A program made the translations under genes and the position numbers. Below, in pieces: positions 8,191-17,500 of a stretch of DNA of 64,000 nt. The notes under the pieces are model-generated. The model was not told the origin of the DNA, ran no database searches, and worked only from the letters and a program-made list of their open reading frames with translations. Positions within the stretch are counted from its first letter, which is position 1. Each line of letters starts with the position of its first letter. Source of the DNA: Pontibacter qinzhouensis (GTDB taxonomy: Bacteria > Bacteroidota > Bacteroidia > Cytophagales > Hymenobacteraceae); assembly GCF_008017455.1 (NCBI RefSeq), contig NZ_VRTY01000003.1:40489-104488 (forward strand), written 5' to 3'.

Positions 8191-8355
8191 TTAACTACCA
8201 ATTAACCACGCTGCAAAAGCCAATATTGCCATAAAAACAGCTGCAACAACATAGGTAATGACTATTACAGGTAAAGTAACACCTGCATAAAAAGCAAAAG
8301 CAGCAGGCACTAGGTATATGATGATTATTAAGAGTATACCGATACGCTTCTTCAT
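8191..8355 (-). CDS. Small two-span membrane protein (54 aa)
   Basis: Start taken at MKKRIGILL (8355); upstream in-frame ATGs at 8361 and 8391 are possible. Two hydrophobic helices almost fill the protein (IGILLIIIIYLVPAAFAFY, then VIVITYVVAAVFMAILAF). Unknown phage membrane function. Confidence 0.45.
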   Translation of the reverse strand: MKKRIGILLIIIIYLVPAAFAFYAGVTLPVIVITYVVAAVFMAILAFAAWLIGS

Positions 8356-8415
8356 GCTCATTTTCTCACTTTTTAGGTGTATAAATAACATAGTCCGTAG
8401 GTGTGTTATTCCAAG

Positions 8416-8601
8416 TTAGGAGGCTTTTTTATACAGTTCCTCTTTGGCCTTTGCCTTCTCGATTTCCCTATCAATACCTATCCTGATAAGTTGAGCAGGC
8501 TTATAGCCCAGCGTTTCTAGATAATCTAAATCATCTTTCTGATCTACCCGCACACGCAGCGGATAAACTACCATTGGCTCTGAGCCTTCATTTCTTTCCA
8601 T
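8416..8601 (-). CDS. Small protein, first gene of the island (61 aa)
   Basis: The segment YPLRVRVDQKDDLDYLETLG followed by a charged helix (RIGIDREIEKAKAKEEL) resembles a ribbon-helix-helix layout, a short strand then two helices, so it may be a small DNA-binding protein. That is an inference from shape only. It lies about 37 bases downstream of a good predicted leftward promoter. Confidence 0.45.
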   Translation of the reverse strand: MERNEGSEPMVVYPLRVRVDQKDDLDYLETLGYKPAQLIRIGIDREIEKAKAKEELYKKAS

Positions 8602-8637
8602 AATTATATCCTTTGACTAGTGTAACACCTTGTAATA

Positions 8638-8669
8638 CAAGAATAGCTAAATTATACGTAAAATGCAAA
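8638..8669 (-). promoter_or_regulatory. Predicted promoter of the reverse-strand island
   Basis: On the minus strand, TTTG (8669-8666), 20 bases, then TATTCTTG (8645-8638), one mismatch from TAnnTTTG. It would start an RNA roughly 30 bases before the first island gene. Confidence 0.5.
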
Positions 8670-8687
8670 TTTTAGTATACTACGCCC

Positions 8688-8695
8688 TATGTTTG
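8688..8695 (+). promoter_or_regulatory. Possible -7 box for the head operon
   Basis: TATGTTTG matches TAnnTTTG exactly 57 bases before the scaffold start, but no TTTG is found at the expected distance upstream. The 8602-8751 gap is therefore a divergent control region with one good and one weak promoter. Confidence 0.3.
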
Positions 8696-8751
8696 CAACC
8701 AATGTTATATCTTTCTGTTAAAATATATGTAAACTTACACATCCGTTCATA

Positions 8752-9354
8752 ATGGCAGATAGGGCTAAAGTATTGGCAGCAATTGAGGCAAGACTCAAGG
8801 GCAAAAGCCTTTCTAAGAACTTCAAAGAGAACATCGCTACTAAATGGGCCGAAAAGATTGACACTGACGAAAACATTGATGCTTACATCGAAGATCGTGA
8901 GGACATTCTAATAGAGGCAAGTTCAGAAGCAGACCGCAGAGCCACAGAGGCCGCAACCAAAGCTAAAGGGGATACCACCAAGAAAGACCCTGATACGCCT
9001 CCTACAGTCCCTGCACCGGAACCACCAAAAACAGACGACACGCCAGCATGGGCCAAAGCCCTGATGCAGGAAGTACAAACCCTGAAAGCCGAGAAGCAAG
9101 CGCAAACGGTTCAGCAAAAGGTACTCTCTGACGAGCGTCTTAAAACGGTTCCTAAATCTTACCTGAAAGGCCGACCGCTCCCAACCTCAGAAGATGAAGT
9201 TGATAGCTGGATAGAGGCCACCACAACAGATTACAAAGAGTTTGCACAGGAAATGAAGCTGCAAAACTTCGGCAATGACACGCCACCTTCCGGCTCTGGT
9301 TCGCCAACCGGCAAAGTAGCCTCCAAAGCCGAAATAGAGGCAGTAGGACTTTAA
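8752..9354 (+). CDS. Probable capsid scaffolding protein
   Basis: A 200-residue, highly charged, helical protein lying directly before the decoration and major capsid genes, where scaffolds sit. A charged N-terminal half leads to a Pro/Thr-rich linker (about residues 80-98), then a short coiled coil (WAKALMQEVQTLKAEKQ). No protease triad is visible, so it is likely a plain scaffold. The assignment rests on position and composition rather than on a recognised family. Confidence 0.6.
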   Translation: MADRAKVLAAIEARLKGKSLSKNFKENIATKWAEKIDTDENIDAYIEDREDILIEASSEADRRATEAATKAKGDTTKKDPDTPPTVPAPEPPKTDDTPAWAKALMQEVQTLKAEKQAQTVQQKVLSDERLKTVPKSYLKGRPLPTSEDEVDSWIEATTTDYKEFAQEMKLQNFGNDTPPSGSGSPTGKVASKAEIEAVGL

Positions 9355-9368
9355 ACTAAAATTTAACA

Positions 9369-9767
9369 ATGGCAATAGCTGATTTAACTAACGAACCAAA
9401 CCAGGTTGACACAGGCAACGACTCAATCGTTATCGTTCGCAACCTGGATGCAGTTAGAGGCGGCCGTACCTTAGATGTAACGGGATTTACGCCCGAAGTT
9501 ATCCAGGCCGGGCACCTCATCATCAAGCAAACCTCCAACGGGGAGTACAAGCCTATGCCTATTTCAGGCTCTGCTTACGCATCCCTACCGGCAGGACACA
9601 CTTACGCAGGTGTGCTAATCAACACTGTCCTGAAGTCTAAGCCTTTCGCGGGTATTATGACCAATGGTACTGTGAATGACGTGGCTGGCCCTTACCCGGT
9701 TACTTCAGCTATGAAAACAGCCATAGATGCAACAGAGGGCTTATATATCACTTTTAGAGCAGACTAA
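9369..9767 (+). CDS. Putative head decoration protein
   Basis: A 132-residue beta-rich protein between scaffold and major capsid gene, the place of lambda gpD-type decoration or DUF2190-like proteins. Gly/Ser/Thr-rich strands, no hydrophobic helices. Start 14 bases after the scaffold stop. Role inferred from synteny. Confidence 0.5.
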   Translation: MAIADLTNEPNQVDTGNDSIVIVRNLDAVRGGRTLDVTGFTPEVIQAGHLIIKQTSNGEYKPMPISGSAYASLPAGHTYAGVLINTVLKSKPFAGIMTNGTVNDVAGPYPVTSAMKTAIDATEGLYITFRAD

Positions 9768-9769
9768 CA

Positions 9770-10858
9770 ATGACAACATCGGCATACATACAATGGGTTA
9801 ACAAGTACTTTGCAGCATTAGTACTTGCACAGGTGGCCCGTGTCAATGACACCACCAACCCGCTAACCTATCTACACCGGCAGTTGTTACGGCCTGAGTT
9901 CTCTGTTTCCGGCACCTGGAAGTCTCTTTCCATGAACAACAACCTGGTAGCGGCTGACATCGTGGCAATGGATTCACCTTTGCCCCTGAAAAAGCGTGGC
10001 TCTTTAGGCTCTGCCACTGGTGAAATCGCTAAGATGGGTATGGAGTTTCAGCTAAACGAAACACAGCTCACGGAGATTGACACCATGATTGCCATGAACA
10101 CACCGGAAGCGGCGATTGTTCGCTACCTGTTCCAAGACCTGCCAAATGCTATCACTGGTATTTATGAGCGTCTGGAGTTCATGTTCCTGGAAGGTCTTTC
10201 AACTGGTGTAACCGTTGCCACTGACGTTAACAACGTAGGCACCGGCATACGCATGGATTACGGCTATCTGGCTGCTAACAAGTTTGAAGCAACGACTTCA
10301 TTCGATGATCCGGATTCATTACCGATGGACCAGATCAAAGTAATGCTTGATAAGGCTTCTTTGGATGGCAACCGCATCACTACCATTTACACCGATCCTA
10401 CCACCCTGGCCAACATTGCTAAGAGCAATCAGGTGAAGCAATACTTTGCTTTCCTCTCTGGCTTCACAGGTGGCAATGTCCCGGTTCTGGACAGTGACCA
10501 GGTAAACCAGGTAATGCAGCGTCGTTTCGGATTCCAGTTTGTAGCGGTTGACCGTAGCATTAGGCTCCAGAGAAACGGCATTAACACGCCTGTTAAGCCT
10601 TGGAAAGCCGGAACAATGGTAGCAGTTACCACAAACCAGTTAGGCGCTTATGTATGGGCTAGACTCGCTGAAATGACCCGCCCGGTAGAAGGTGTTACTT
10701 ACACTACGGCAGACGGTTTCATCCTGGCAAGCCAATTCCGCGTGAACCGTCCATCACTGGCCGAATTCATCAACGCACAGGCTCGCGTTGTCCCTGTTAT
10801 CTCAGGCGTAGAGGCAATCTACACATTCGACACTACTACTGACACTCCAGCAGGTTAA
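9770..10858 (+). CDS. Major capsid protein (HK97 fold, phage_cap_E-like)
   Basis: A 362-residue protein following the scaffold and decoration genes. The features fit the HK97-fold E-type capsid family: a leading helix region, an insertion-like stretch with MDSPLPLKKRGSLG, the IYTDPTTLANI segment typical of the peripheral domain, and a conserved tail near PSLAEFINAQARVVPV. No N-terminal delta domain is obvious, consistent with a separate scaffold gene. It forms the icosahedral shell. Spaced 2 bases from the previous gene. Confidence 0.78.
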   Translation: MTTSAYIQWVNKYFAALVLAQVARVNDTTNPLTYLHRQLLRPEFSVSGTWKSLSMNNNLVAADIVAMDSPLPLKKRGSLGSATGEIAKMGMEFQLNETQLTEIDTMIAMNTPEAAIVRYLFQDLPNAITGIYERLEFMFLEGLSTGVTVATDVNNVGTGIRMDYGYLAANKFEATTSFDDPDSLPMDQIKVMLDKASLDGNRITTIYTDPTTLANIAKSNQVKQYFAFLSGFTGGNVPVLDSDQVNQVMQRRFGFQFVAVDRSIRLQRNGINTPVKPWKAGTMVAVTTNQLGAYVWARLAEMTRPVEGVTYTTADGFILASQFRVNRPSLAEFINAQARVVPVISGVEAIYTFDTTTDTPAG

Positions 10859-10863
10859 GCATC

Positions 10864-11073
10864 ATGGCTAAGTCAAAGAAAGAAGATTCTGAGGCTAAAG
10901 TAGCTAACGAATCAACCGAGGTTCAATATGATTACATCGTTTCCGGAAGGTTCAAGGATAAGAGCGACAGCACAAAGGTTTACGAGGTAGGCCAAAGTGT
11001 AAACCGCTTCGGAGAAGACAGGCTTAACGACCTGGTGAAGAGAGGCCTTGTAGAACGCAGGATCAAAGAGTAA
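10864..11073 (+). CDS. Small head protein, unknown (69 aa)
   Basis: Charged, lysine-rich start, then a compact segment with YIVSGRFKDKSDSTKVYEVG ending in a Leu/Val/Arg-rich helix. Lies between capsid and connector genes with a 1-base overlap to the next gene. Probably a head-completion or minor capsid component, by position only. Confidence 0.5.
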   Translation: MAKSKKEDSEAKVANESTEVQYDYIVSGRFKDKSDSTKVYEVGQSVNRFGEDRLNDLVKRGLVERRIKE

Positions 11074-11393
11074 TGACGAATTTAGAAGCAGTACAGAGCG
11101 TGGTAGGCGCTAATTATCCTTTACGGGAAACAGCCTACACCAAAGCCTTGATAGATGCGGGTTTGTCTCCTGAAGGAGAATACACCATCGCAAATAGAAA
11201 GTCTGTGGACCTTTGCGCTGCTGCCTTGATTCTAACGCTCATTACTTCTGCTGACATACGGGAGGGTGGTTATCAGGTATCCATCAGCGAGAAGAGCGTC
11301 CTTCTGAGTATCAGGAGTGCCATTCTTGCCAGTCATGGCGTACCAGACCACACAAAGCCGACGATCAACGCGAACCCTACTTACATGTGGTAA
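11073..11393 (+). CDS. Head-tail connector-like protein (DUF6706-like)
   Basis: A 106-residue, mostly helical protein. The layout, helices with DLCAAALILTLITSADI, then KSVLLSIRSAIL, matches what I recall of the DUF6706 family in Bacteroidota phages, which sits in the connector position (equivalent to lambda/HK97 gp6). Its stop overlaps the next start as TAATG. Confidence 0.55.
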   Translation: MTNLEAVQSVVGANYPLRETAYTKALIDAGLSPEGEYTIANRKSVDLCAAALILTLITSADIREGGYQVSISEKSVLLSIRSAILASHGVPDHTKPTINANPTYMW

Positions 11394-11704
11394 TGGTTCT
11401 TCAGTATCCGCATAAGCTCCGATTCTACACCCCTGGCACCGACAGTACCAAAAATGCCAACGGGCACCTGATACCGGGCTTACCTGGTAATATGGTAGAG
11501 CAGCCCTGCAGGTATGAAGACACGCGCGAGACTAGCGAGTTTGAAGGGGTGGACAATCAGATGCACCAACAACGAGGCACCATTTACATGCCGTTAGGGT
11601 CCATCGTTCCGGCACCAGGCACACCGGTAGAGATTACCAACGTGTTCAAGGGCATTGTTCATTCACGGCCGGCAGGACAGCTAAACATAAGCTTAAAAGT
11701 ATGA
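11393..11704 (+). CDS. Head closure / head-tail adaptor protein
   Basis: Start taken at the ATG in the TAATG overlap (103 aa). Beta-rich with the pattern PHKLRFYTPG, RYEDTRETSEFEG, TIYMPLGSIVPAPGTPVEI, and GIVHSRPAGQLN, which fits the small beta-barrel head-tail adaptor (SPP1 gp16-like) family. Seals the portal after packaging. The next gene overlaps by 4 bases. Confidence 0.6.
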   Translation: MVLQYPHKLRFYTPGTDSTKNANGHLIPGLPGNMVEQPCRYEDTRETSEFEGVDNQMHQQRGTIYMPLGSIVPAPGTPVEITNVFKGIVHSRPAGQLNISLKV

Positions 11705-12135
11705 TAAAAGCAGACTTCAATCTTTCAGCCGTTCGCAAGTACATTGCCGAGCAGGTGCGAGAATACGAACTGCACGTCATACAGGCTTTTACGGACGCTG
11801 GCAATGCCTGGCAGGAAAGAGCAAAGCTAAAGACCAAAAGCCAGGGCAGCTTCGGCAACATCACTTTTAACCTACGATCTTCCATCGGCTACATTCTGTT
11901 GAAAGACGGGGTAGAGTTAGCCGAATCATTCGAGGTAGTAGGTACAGGTGACGCAGGAGCTGAGAAAGGGCTTGCTTATGCGAGGGAGCTGGCCGGTAAT
12001 TATCCGGCAGGCATTGTCTTAATCTGTGTGGCAGGCATGGAGTACGCCGCAGCGGTGGAAAGCAAGGGCTACGATGTAATCACGGGTTCTTCCTTGTACA
12101 TGGAACAGGACCTGGCAGAGCTACTAGCAGCATGA
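11701..12135 (+). CDS. HK97 gp10-like tail completion protein
   Basis: A 144-residue protein with an N-terminal helix (VREYELHVIQAFTDAGNAW) and a beta part ending in the segment GMEYAAAVESKGYDVI, the hallmark of the gp10 tail-component family (YA.YVE..G). It acts at the head-tail joint. Overlaps both neighbours by 4 bases. Confidence 0.65.
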   Translation: MIKADFNLSAVRKYIAEQVREYELHVIQAFTDAGNAWQERAKLKTKSQGSFGNITFNLRSSIGYILLKDGVELAESFEVVGTGDAGAEKGLAYARELAGNYPAGIVLICVAGMEYAAAVESKGYDVITGSSLYMEQDLAELLAA

Positions 12136-12641
12136 AAAGCGGGTTAGAAATGGTGATCGACGTGGCAAAGCTTCTGGATGTGCCAGAGCTGACCGGAGGC
12201 ACCATACAGGAGGGCTTCTACTTCTTAGAGGGGTATTCTTCACAGGATTATGCTTTAGGAGCCACTACGTCAGTGACAGAGGGCAAGATCAACGGCCGTA
12301 TCTGGCAGCACCAACGACCGGCAAACTCCGACACGGTAGATATTGTAGTGAACAGCCTGGCCCTTACGAATCAACAGCTACAGCAGGGAGTTGTTAACGT
12401 CAATATACATGTTCCAAACCAGGTGAACGTCATAGGAGGGAAGCAGGATTCGACTATGCCGGACCTGGCTAAGATGCTGGAGATAGGGAAGATCGTAACG
12501 GGCATTCTCGAAACGAACTGGCAATACGACTTTCATACAGAAATATACCAACCCGGCCAGCCTTACCAGGACGGTGCAGGGTGGTACTTGAACATCAGAG
12601 TAATGTATTATTCATTTCAAAATAATTATCAAAACATCTAA
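12132..12641 (+). CDS. Tail terminator-like protein
   Basis: A 169-residue alpha-beta protein between the gp10-like and major tail genes, the place of the tail terminator (lambda gpU-like). Contains VDIVVNSLALTNQQLQQGVV and VNVNIHVPNQ, strands of the kind seen in that fold, and ends in a beta strand (WYLNIRVMYYSFQ). Assigned by synteny and length, not by a recognised motif. Confidence 0.5.
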   Translation: MKSGLEMVIDVAKLLDVPELTGGTIQEGFYFLEGYSSQDYALGATTSVTEGKINGRIWQHQRPANSDTVDIVVNSLALTNQQLQQGVVNVNIHVPNQVNVIGGKQDSTMPDLAKMLEIGKIVTGILETNWQYDFHTEIYQPGQPYQDGAGWYLNIRVMYYSFQNNYQNI

Positions 12642-12644
12642 ATC

Positions 12645-13214
12645 ATGGCTGCTAACGACATCATATACGGCATCGAGAAACTAGAATTTGCCCCGGCATA
12701 CGACGACATCGCCAACGCCCCGGCTTCTGGTGACTGGAGATGGGTAGAAAACCTTGCCGAAGGCTCTGTTTCTTACGTGAACAACGAAGATACCAGCACC
12801 CCATTTATCCCGGAAGATAAGACCGTTCCGATTTTCACGGCAAAGACACCTGGCGACCCGGACACGTTCAACTTCGCCTTGCTGGAGTTCTCACAGCAGA
12901 ACTTTGCCGACCTGTTCGACGTGGACTACGACGCGGCCACCTCTACGACTACCGTTATGGCAGACCGTAAGCAGGCCTCACTCGCTATCCGCATCACGAC
13001 ACGCCCGGCCAACGGTGCTAAGAAAGTGATTACTTACCCGAACACCTCTGTAAGCTCTACCTTAGAGAACCCTTTCACAAAGGATGGTCTGGTACAGATC
13101 GCAGCGGTTGCCGACATTCTGGCCTTTAAACTGGCTGACGGAAGGGATGCCAAGTTCATCATGCAGAAAGTAACTGCTGAAGGTGCAACGATAGATTCCA
13201 CACCAGCCGGATAA
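12645..13214 (+). CDS. Major tail protein
   Basis: A 189-residue beta-rich protein with few charged clusters. It lies just before the tail chaperone genes and is followed by a strong terminator, the usual arrangement for the abundant tail tube subunit. Segments such as NTSVSSTLENPFTKDGLVQI and DAKFIMQKVTAEG suit a tube-protein beta sandwich. Identification rests on order, size and terminator. Confidence 0.65.
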   Translation: MAANDIIYGIEKLEFAPAYDDIANAPASGDWRWVENLAEGSVSYVNNEDTSTPFIPEDKTVPIFTAKTPGDPDTFNFALLEFSQQNFADLFDVDYDAATSTTTVMADRKQASLAIRITTRPANGAKKVITYPNTSVSSTLENPFTKDGLVQIAAVADILAFKLADGRDAKFIMQKVTAEGATIDSTPAG

Positions 13215-13222
13215 CACCTAAT

Positions 13223-13249
13223 ACCCCTGCTTTAATATAGCAGGGGTTT
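13223..13249 (+). terminator. Terminator after major tail protein
   Basis: Perfect stem ACCCCTGCT (13223-13231) with AGCAGGGGT (13239-13247), 7-base loop TTAATAT, short T tail. Likely lowers expression of the downstream chaperone relative to the tube protein. Confidence 0.8.
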
Positions 13250-13260
13250 AATGTTCATTT

Positions 13261-13785
13261 ATGGTAGATAAGCAACTATTAAGTCAGGTTGCCGCGACTG
13301 TAACAGAGAAGCCTATAGTAGAGGTTACAATTACAGTAAAGAAGCGGAGCTTTTGGGATAAGTTGTTTAGGAGGCCAGATAAGCGGCTGTTTGAGGTAAA
13401 GCCCACAACTGTATCAAGCATGTACCTGATGGGGGAGCGTTCCATACTTTGGGATGAGAAACTATTTGCGCTGCTTGGGAGTGACGACCCGGCAAATAAC
13501 ATTGCCAATGCGCTTGCAGTGATTAATGCAAACCTAGAGGATGTCATGTATGCTTGTGCGGTAGTTATTCAGAACGACGGGAAACCTCCTAAAAAGACTC
13601 TCCTAAAGTGGTTGGAAGATAACACCGACGCCTTAGACCTGGCCAGTATCATTGTCCCGCTTCTGGGTTCTACACACATGCAGGCTTTTTTGAATTCTAT
13701 CGTCTTGGTGAAAGGTACAGGCGAAGTTCTAAAACCAAAGACGAGCCTAAAAGAGACAGGGGAGATGATAGCCCCTGGCGTATGA
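13261..13785 (+). CDS. Tail assembly chaperone (G-type), frame 0 product
   Basis: A 174-residue protein between tube and tape measure genes, the place of lambda gpG. It is helical and acidic in the middle (LLGSDDPANNIANALAVINANLEDVM) with a basic N-terminus (VKKRSFWDKLFRRPDKR). Near its 3' end it carries the slippery heptamer T TTT TTG at 13686-13692, after which the -1 frame stays open for 87 more codons. The full-length frame-0 protein is expected to be the majority product; the frameshifted form would join 144 residues of this protein to the extension. Confidence 0.7.
   Translation: MVDKQLLSQVAATVTEKPIVEVTITVKKRSFWDKLFRRPDKRLFEVKPTTVSSMYLMGERSILWDEKLFALLGSDDPANNIANALAVINANLEDVMYACAVVIQNDGKPPKKTLLKWLEDNTDALDLASIIVPLLGSTHMQAFLNSIVLVKGTGEVLKPKTSLKETGEMIAPGV
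13686..13692 (+). promoter_or_regulatory. Slippery site for programmed -1 frameshift
   Basis: The heptamer T TTT TTG is in the correct register (frame-0 codons GCT TTT TTG) for the X XXY YYZ rule. Such sites couple the G and GT chaperone products in lambda-like and many other siphophages. Confidence 0.75.
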
Positions 13786-13955
13786 TCGGTTCTTACCGGA
13801 AATACTTTAAGGAAAGCCGCGAAGCTGTGATGGCTATGAGTTGGGCAAACTTTATTGCCGACCTGGCCGCCATACCGACCTACGACAGCGACGACAAAGA
13901 GAAAGATTCTGGTAGCACAGGAGGCAGTATAGACGCTAACGACTTGTGGAAATGA
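13692..13955 (+). CDS. Frameshift extension of the tail chaperone (GT-type)
   Basis: Read in the -1 frame, 87 codons follow the slip site without a stop. The peptide begins EFYRLGERYRRSSK, runs through a basic, acidic and tryptophan-containing linker (DDSPWRMIGSYRKYF), and ends at TGA 13953-13955. The fusion would be 231 residues. Inside it an ATG at 13782 overlaps the frame-0 stop as ATGA and could also start a separate 57-residue protein. The ordinary peptide composition upstream of that ATG and the heptamer favour the fusion. Confidence 0.7.
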   Translation, partial: EFYRLGERYRRSSKTKDEPKRDRGDDSPWRMIGSYRKYFKESREAVMAMSWANFIADLAAIPTYDSDDKEKDSGSTGGSIDANDLWK

Positions 13956-14230
13956 TTATGATAGACGACATACAGGTGTTTGAAAGCATTTCACAGGATG
14001 AAGATACTAAGGTTGAAAGCATCGTGAAGCTATCCTTTGAGCTATCGCAGATAGAGACTCTTAACGAAGATGCTTGGCCTGATTGGAAGAATAAAGATGC
14101 CAAAACAGATGTGTACTTGAAATCAGGTTTATCTATCACACTATTAGCAAATTTTGAGAGCGTTCTGCGCTTGTGGAAAGCCTATAAGCACCAAGAGAAA
14201 AAGAACGGCCTACAGTTTTCATTTAACTAG
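13952..14230 (+). CDS. Hypothetical phage protein inserted before tape measure (92 aa)
   Basis: Starts at the ATGA overlap with the chaperone extension stop. Acidic protein with a helix-rich middle and the segment LTLLANFESVLRLWKAYKH-like toward the C-terminus. Normally the tape measure follows the chaperone directly, so this and the next gene look like added cargo. Unknown function. Confidence 0.5.
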   Translation: MIMIDDIQVFESISQDEDTKVESIVKLSFELSQIETLNEDAWPDWKNKDAKTDVYLKSGLSITLLANFESVLRLWKAYKHQEKKNGLQFSFN

Positions 14231-14234
14231 TCTA

Positions 14235-14507
14235 ATGAAAGTACTACCAATAATAAATGATCCGGGCACTTATGTATTTGAGTGTCCAGGCTGCAAGTGT
14301 AGCCATAAGATTGATTCGAAGTGGTCATATAATGGCAATCCTGATAAGCCTACTTTAAGTCCTAGCGTGTTGGTGCGAATGGATAGGCCTCCACACCCAG
14401 AGGTGAAGATATGCCACTCTTTTGTAAAAGATGGTAACATTCAATTTCTAAGCGACTGCACCCATGAGTTAGCAGGGCAAACAGTAGAACTTCCAGAATT
14501 AGAATAA
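14235..14507 (+). CDS. DUF6527-like zinc-ribbon protein
   Basis: Start chosen at 14235 (MKVLPIINDPG), since the longer frame overlaps the previous gene. The 90-residue product has a CxxC (ECPGCKCSH), then WSYNGNPDKPTLSPSVLVR, ICHSFVKDGNIQFLSDCTH and a final LAGQTVELPE. This order matches the DUF6527 phage family as I remember it. Two cysteines plus later Cys/His residues suggest a metal site. Function of the family is not established. Confidence 0.65.
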   Translation: MKVLPIINDPGTYVFECPGCKCSHKIDSKWSYNGNPDKPTLSPSVLVRMDRPPHPEVKICHSFVKDGNIQFLSDCTHELAGQTVELPELE

Positions 14508-14511
14508 TCAA

Positions 14512-17500
14512 ATGGCAGTAAAGGTAAACGGGGACAGAGGACTTAATTTTGTTGGTGGTTTCGACATATCAGAGATCGAGGCCAACAGCAAGAAGGTATT
14601 GGACCTGATTACCAATGTACAGAAGCAGGTAAACAGCGTGAGCGGTGTTAGTGCCGGTGCTGATGACAGTTTTCGCAAAGAGCAGCTTGCCATTCAGAAA
14701 GCCCTTTCCGAGTCCCGCTTAGCCCTCCAACGGTTAAAAGAGGAACAGCAGCTACAGCGTAACGACCTGGAGAAAAGCCGGGCCTCCTCAGCCGCCGCCA
14801 AAGCCTCCATCGACCAGCTTAAACTATCCGAGCAGGAGCTAAACAACCAGTACAAAGCCGGCAAGATAGCCCTGACGGAATACACCTTAGAGCAGCGCAA
14901 GATTGCCGACTCCCAACGTGCCGCCGCACAAGCGCAGAAGGAGGCTGAAAAGACCCTCCGAGAGCAGGTAAAACTCCAGAAAGAGCAGGAACGGCAGGCA
15001 GAGCGCAACCGAAAGCAGCTTGAAAAAGAATCCTCTGAGTACTACAAGCTCACCACTGCACTAGGCAACGTGCGCAAGGAGGCCAAAGATGTGCAGGCTG
15101 AAATGTTTAGGCTGGAACGCGAAGGGAAGAAAGCAAGTGATGCTTACAAGCAGCTAGAGGCTCGATCGAAAACCCTTACAGCTCAAACTGGCATCTTAGA
15201 CAATGGAGTTAAGCGAATAGATGCTTCATTAGGCCTGCACCAAAGGAACGTAGGTAACTATGGCGAGGCATTAACCAATCTAAGCCCACAATTTGCCCTT
15301 ATTAACCAAAGTCTATCCGCTTTTGGCACTTCCATATCTGCATTAGCGTCAGCACCTAACCCATTTGCGGCATTAGGAACATCTCTGATGGCGTTTGGCA
15401 AGGCCACCATAGCTTTTATGCTCACGCCCGTTGGTGCGATTATAACGGCTCTGGCTGGCATGTACGCGCTTATATCTGCCAACAAGAAAACAGTTATTGA
15501 ATTCGATGCAGGCTTACGGAATGTTGAGAAAACAGCCGGGGATTCTATCGATAATATGGAAGCCTTCGGGGATGAGGTAATCAGCCTCTCCAACGATCTG
15601 AAAACAGTTTCTTCAAAGGAAATACTAGAGATTGCGGCCGCAGCCGGTCAGTTAGGGGTAGAGGGTACGAAGAACTTACTTGGCTTTTCTGGTGCCTTAG
15701 CTAAGCTTTCTATTGCCTCAGACATTTCAGGAGAAGAGGGCGCCAAAGAGATTGCACGTTTTCTAACTTTAACTGATGGAGGCGTTGAAAATATTAGCGC
15801 ATTCGGTGATGAGATTGTAAACCTTGGCAATAGTTTCGCCGCCTCTGAAAAGGAAATATTATCTAATGCCGAACGATTAGCGCAGTCCACAGGCCTTTAC
15901 AAAATTGGCCGGCAAGATGTACTTGCTTATGCCACCGCAACAAAGGCTGTAGGTATTGAAGCGGAGGTAGTCGGATCTTCTTTTGCCCGTACTTTGGGCC
16001 AGATGGAGAAGGCTATCCGCACCGGTAACGGATTAGACTTATTTGCTAAGGTTACTGGTAAGTCAGTAGAGGGTCTAAAAAAAGCATTCAAAGACGATGC
16101 GGCAGGTGTATTCAATGACTTTATCTCTGGGCTTAATGGTGTAAACAAAGCCGGTGGTAGCGTTCAGGCGGTACTCGAAAAGTTGGGCATCAATGCTGTT
16201 AGAGATCAAGCTGTAATATCAACCCTTGCTGTAAAAGGCTATGGCGAGCTTACCGACGCATTAGAGGCTGTACGGGATTCGGCTGGTTCCCTCGATAAGG
16301 AATTTGAAACAGCCAACAAGAAATTAGAGAACGTTGGCAAGCGCATTGGGGTGTCTTGGGATAACTTAGTATTGTCATTCGAGAACGGGCAGGGTATTAT
16401 AGCCAAAACAGGTGCTTACCTAGGTAATGCTTTCGCTGATTCACTTAACGCTGCCAAAGAGGTCATAGACAATCTAGGGGCCGCATTTGGGGTTATCAAG
16501 CAATACTTAGACGACCTATTCCCAAGCATGGAGCAAACAGCAGGTCAGGCGCTGGTATTTGCTGATTCTTTTGCCGGCATCAAAGCACTGTTCGAGAACT
16601 TCAGCATCCGTGAGTTTTTGAAGTTCTTTGTGGTGGACATTCCCAACTCTTTCCGGGACTTAGGGGCCGCTATCGATATTCTAACGACTGACTTCAAGCA
16701 GTTCTTCAAGTTCCTTTCAGATGCCGGGCCAGAGCTTGGCAAGTACATGAAAGACCTGCTGAACCCGTTTGCCGAGGCAGATTCTTCTGGTATTGACAAA
16801 CTGTACGCCAACTTCAAGAAGCAAGCAAAATCCAGTAATCAGTTCATCTTAGACGACACAAAAAAGCAGAATGATGCAGCATTACGCCTATTCAACGAAC
16901 GATACAACAACCAGGATAAACGCATTGCTGAATCTGAAAAGAAGCTACGGGAAACAAAAGGTGTTGATCTATCTGAAGAAGAACTGGCAGCTATTGAAGC
17001 TACAAAGAAAGCCGCAAAAGAAAGATTAGCCGCACAACGGGCACTACAGGCCAAGATTGACGCACTTAACGCAGAGGCTAACAGAAAACAGTTAAGCCAG
17101 CAGGACCAGGAGCTACAGGCAGTACGAGACAAGTACGCCAAGATGCGGAAAGAGATCGATGCCTTCTACAAAGACCCGCGCAACAAAGGGCTGAAGGTAG
17201 ATGCTTCCGGATTGGATTCGTCTGAGAAGAAAGAGATCGAGCGGGTAAACGCCAAGTTTGAGGTAGAAGCCATTAAAACTTCTATCGCAGAGCAGAAACA
17301 ACTCTTCGACCAGTTCGAGCAATACAAAGCGCAGTACGGCCAGACCAAAGCCAAAGAACGCTTCGCCGGGGAGATAGCCGAGTTTGAGAGCTACACCGCT
17401 TACCTGGAATCCCTTGTACCGGACGTATCTGATACATCTGTTTTAGCCAATCAATTACGGGACACGCTGAAGCCTATGATTGAAAAATCAAGATTGGAGG

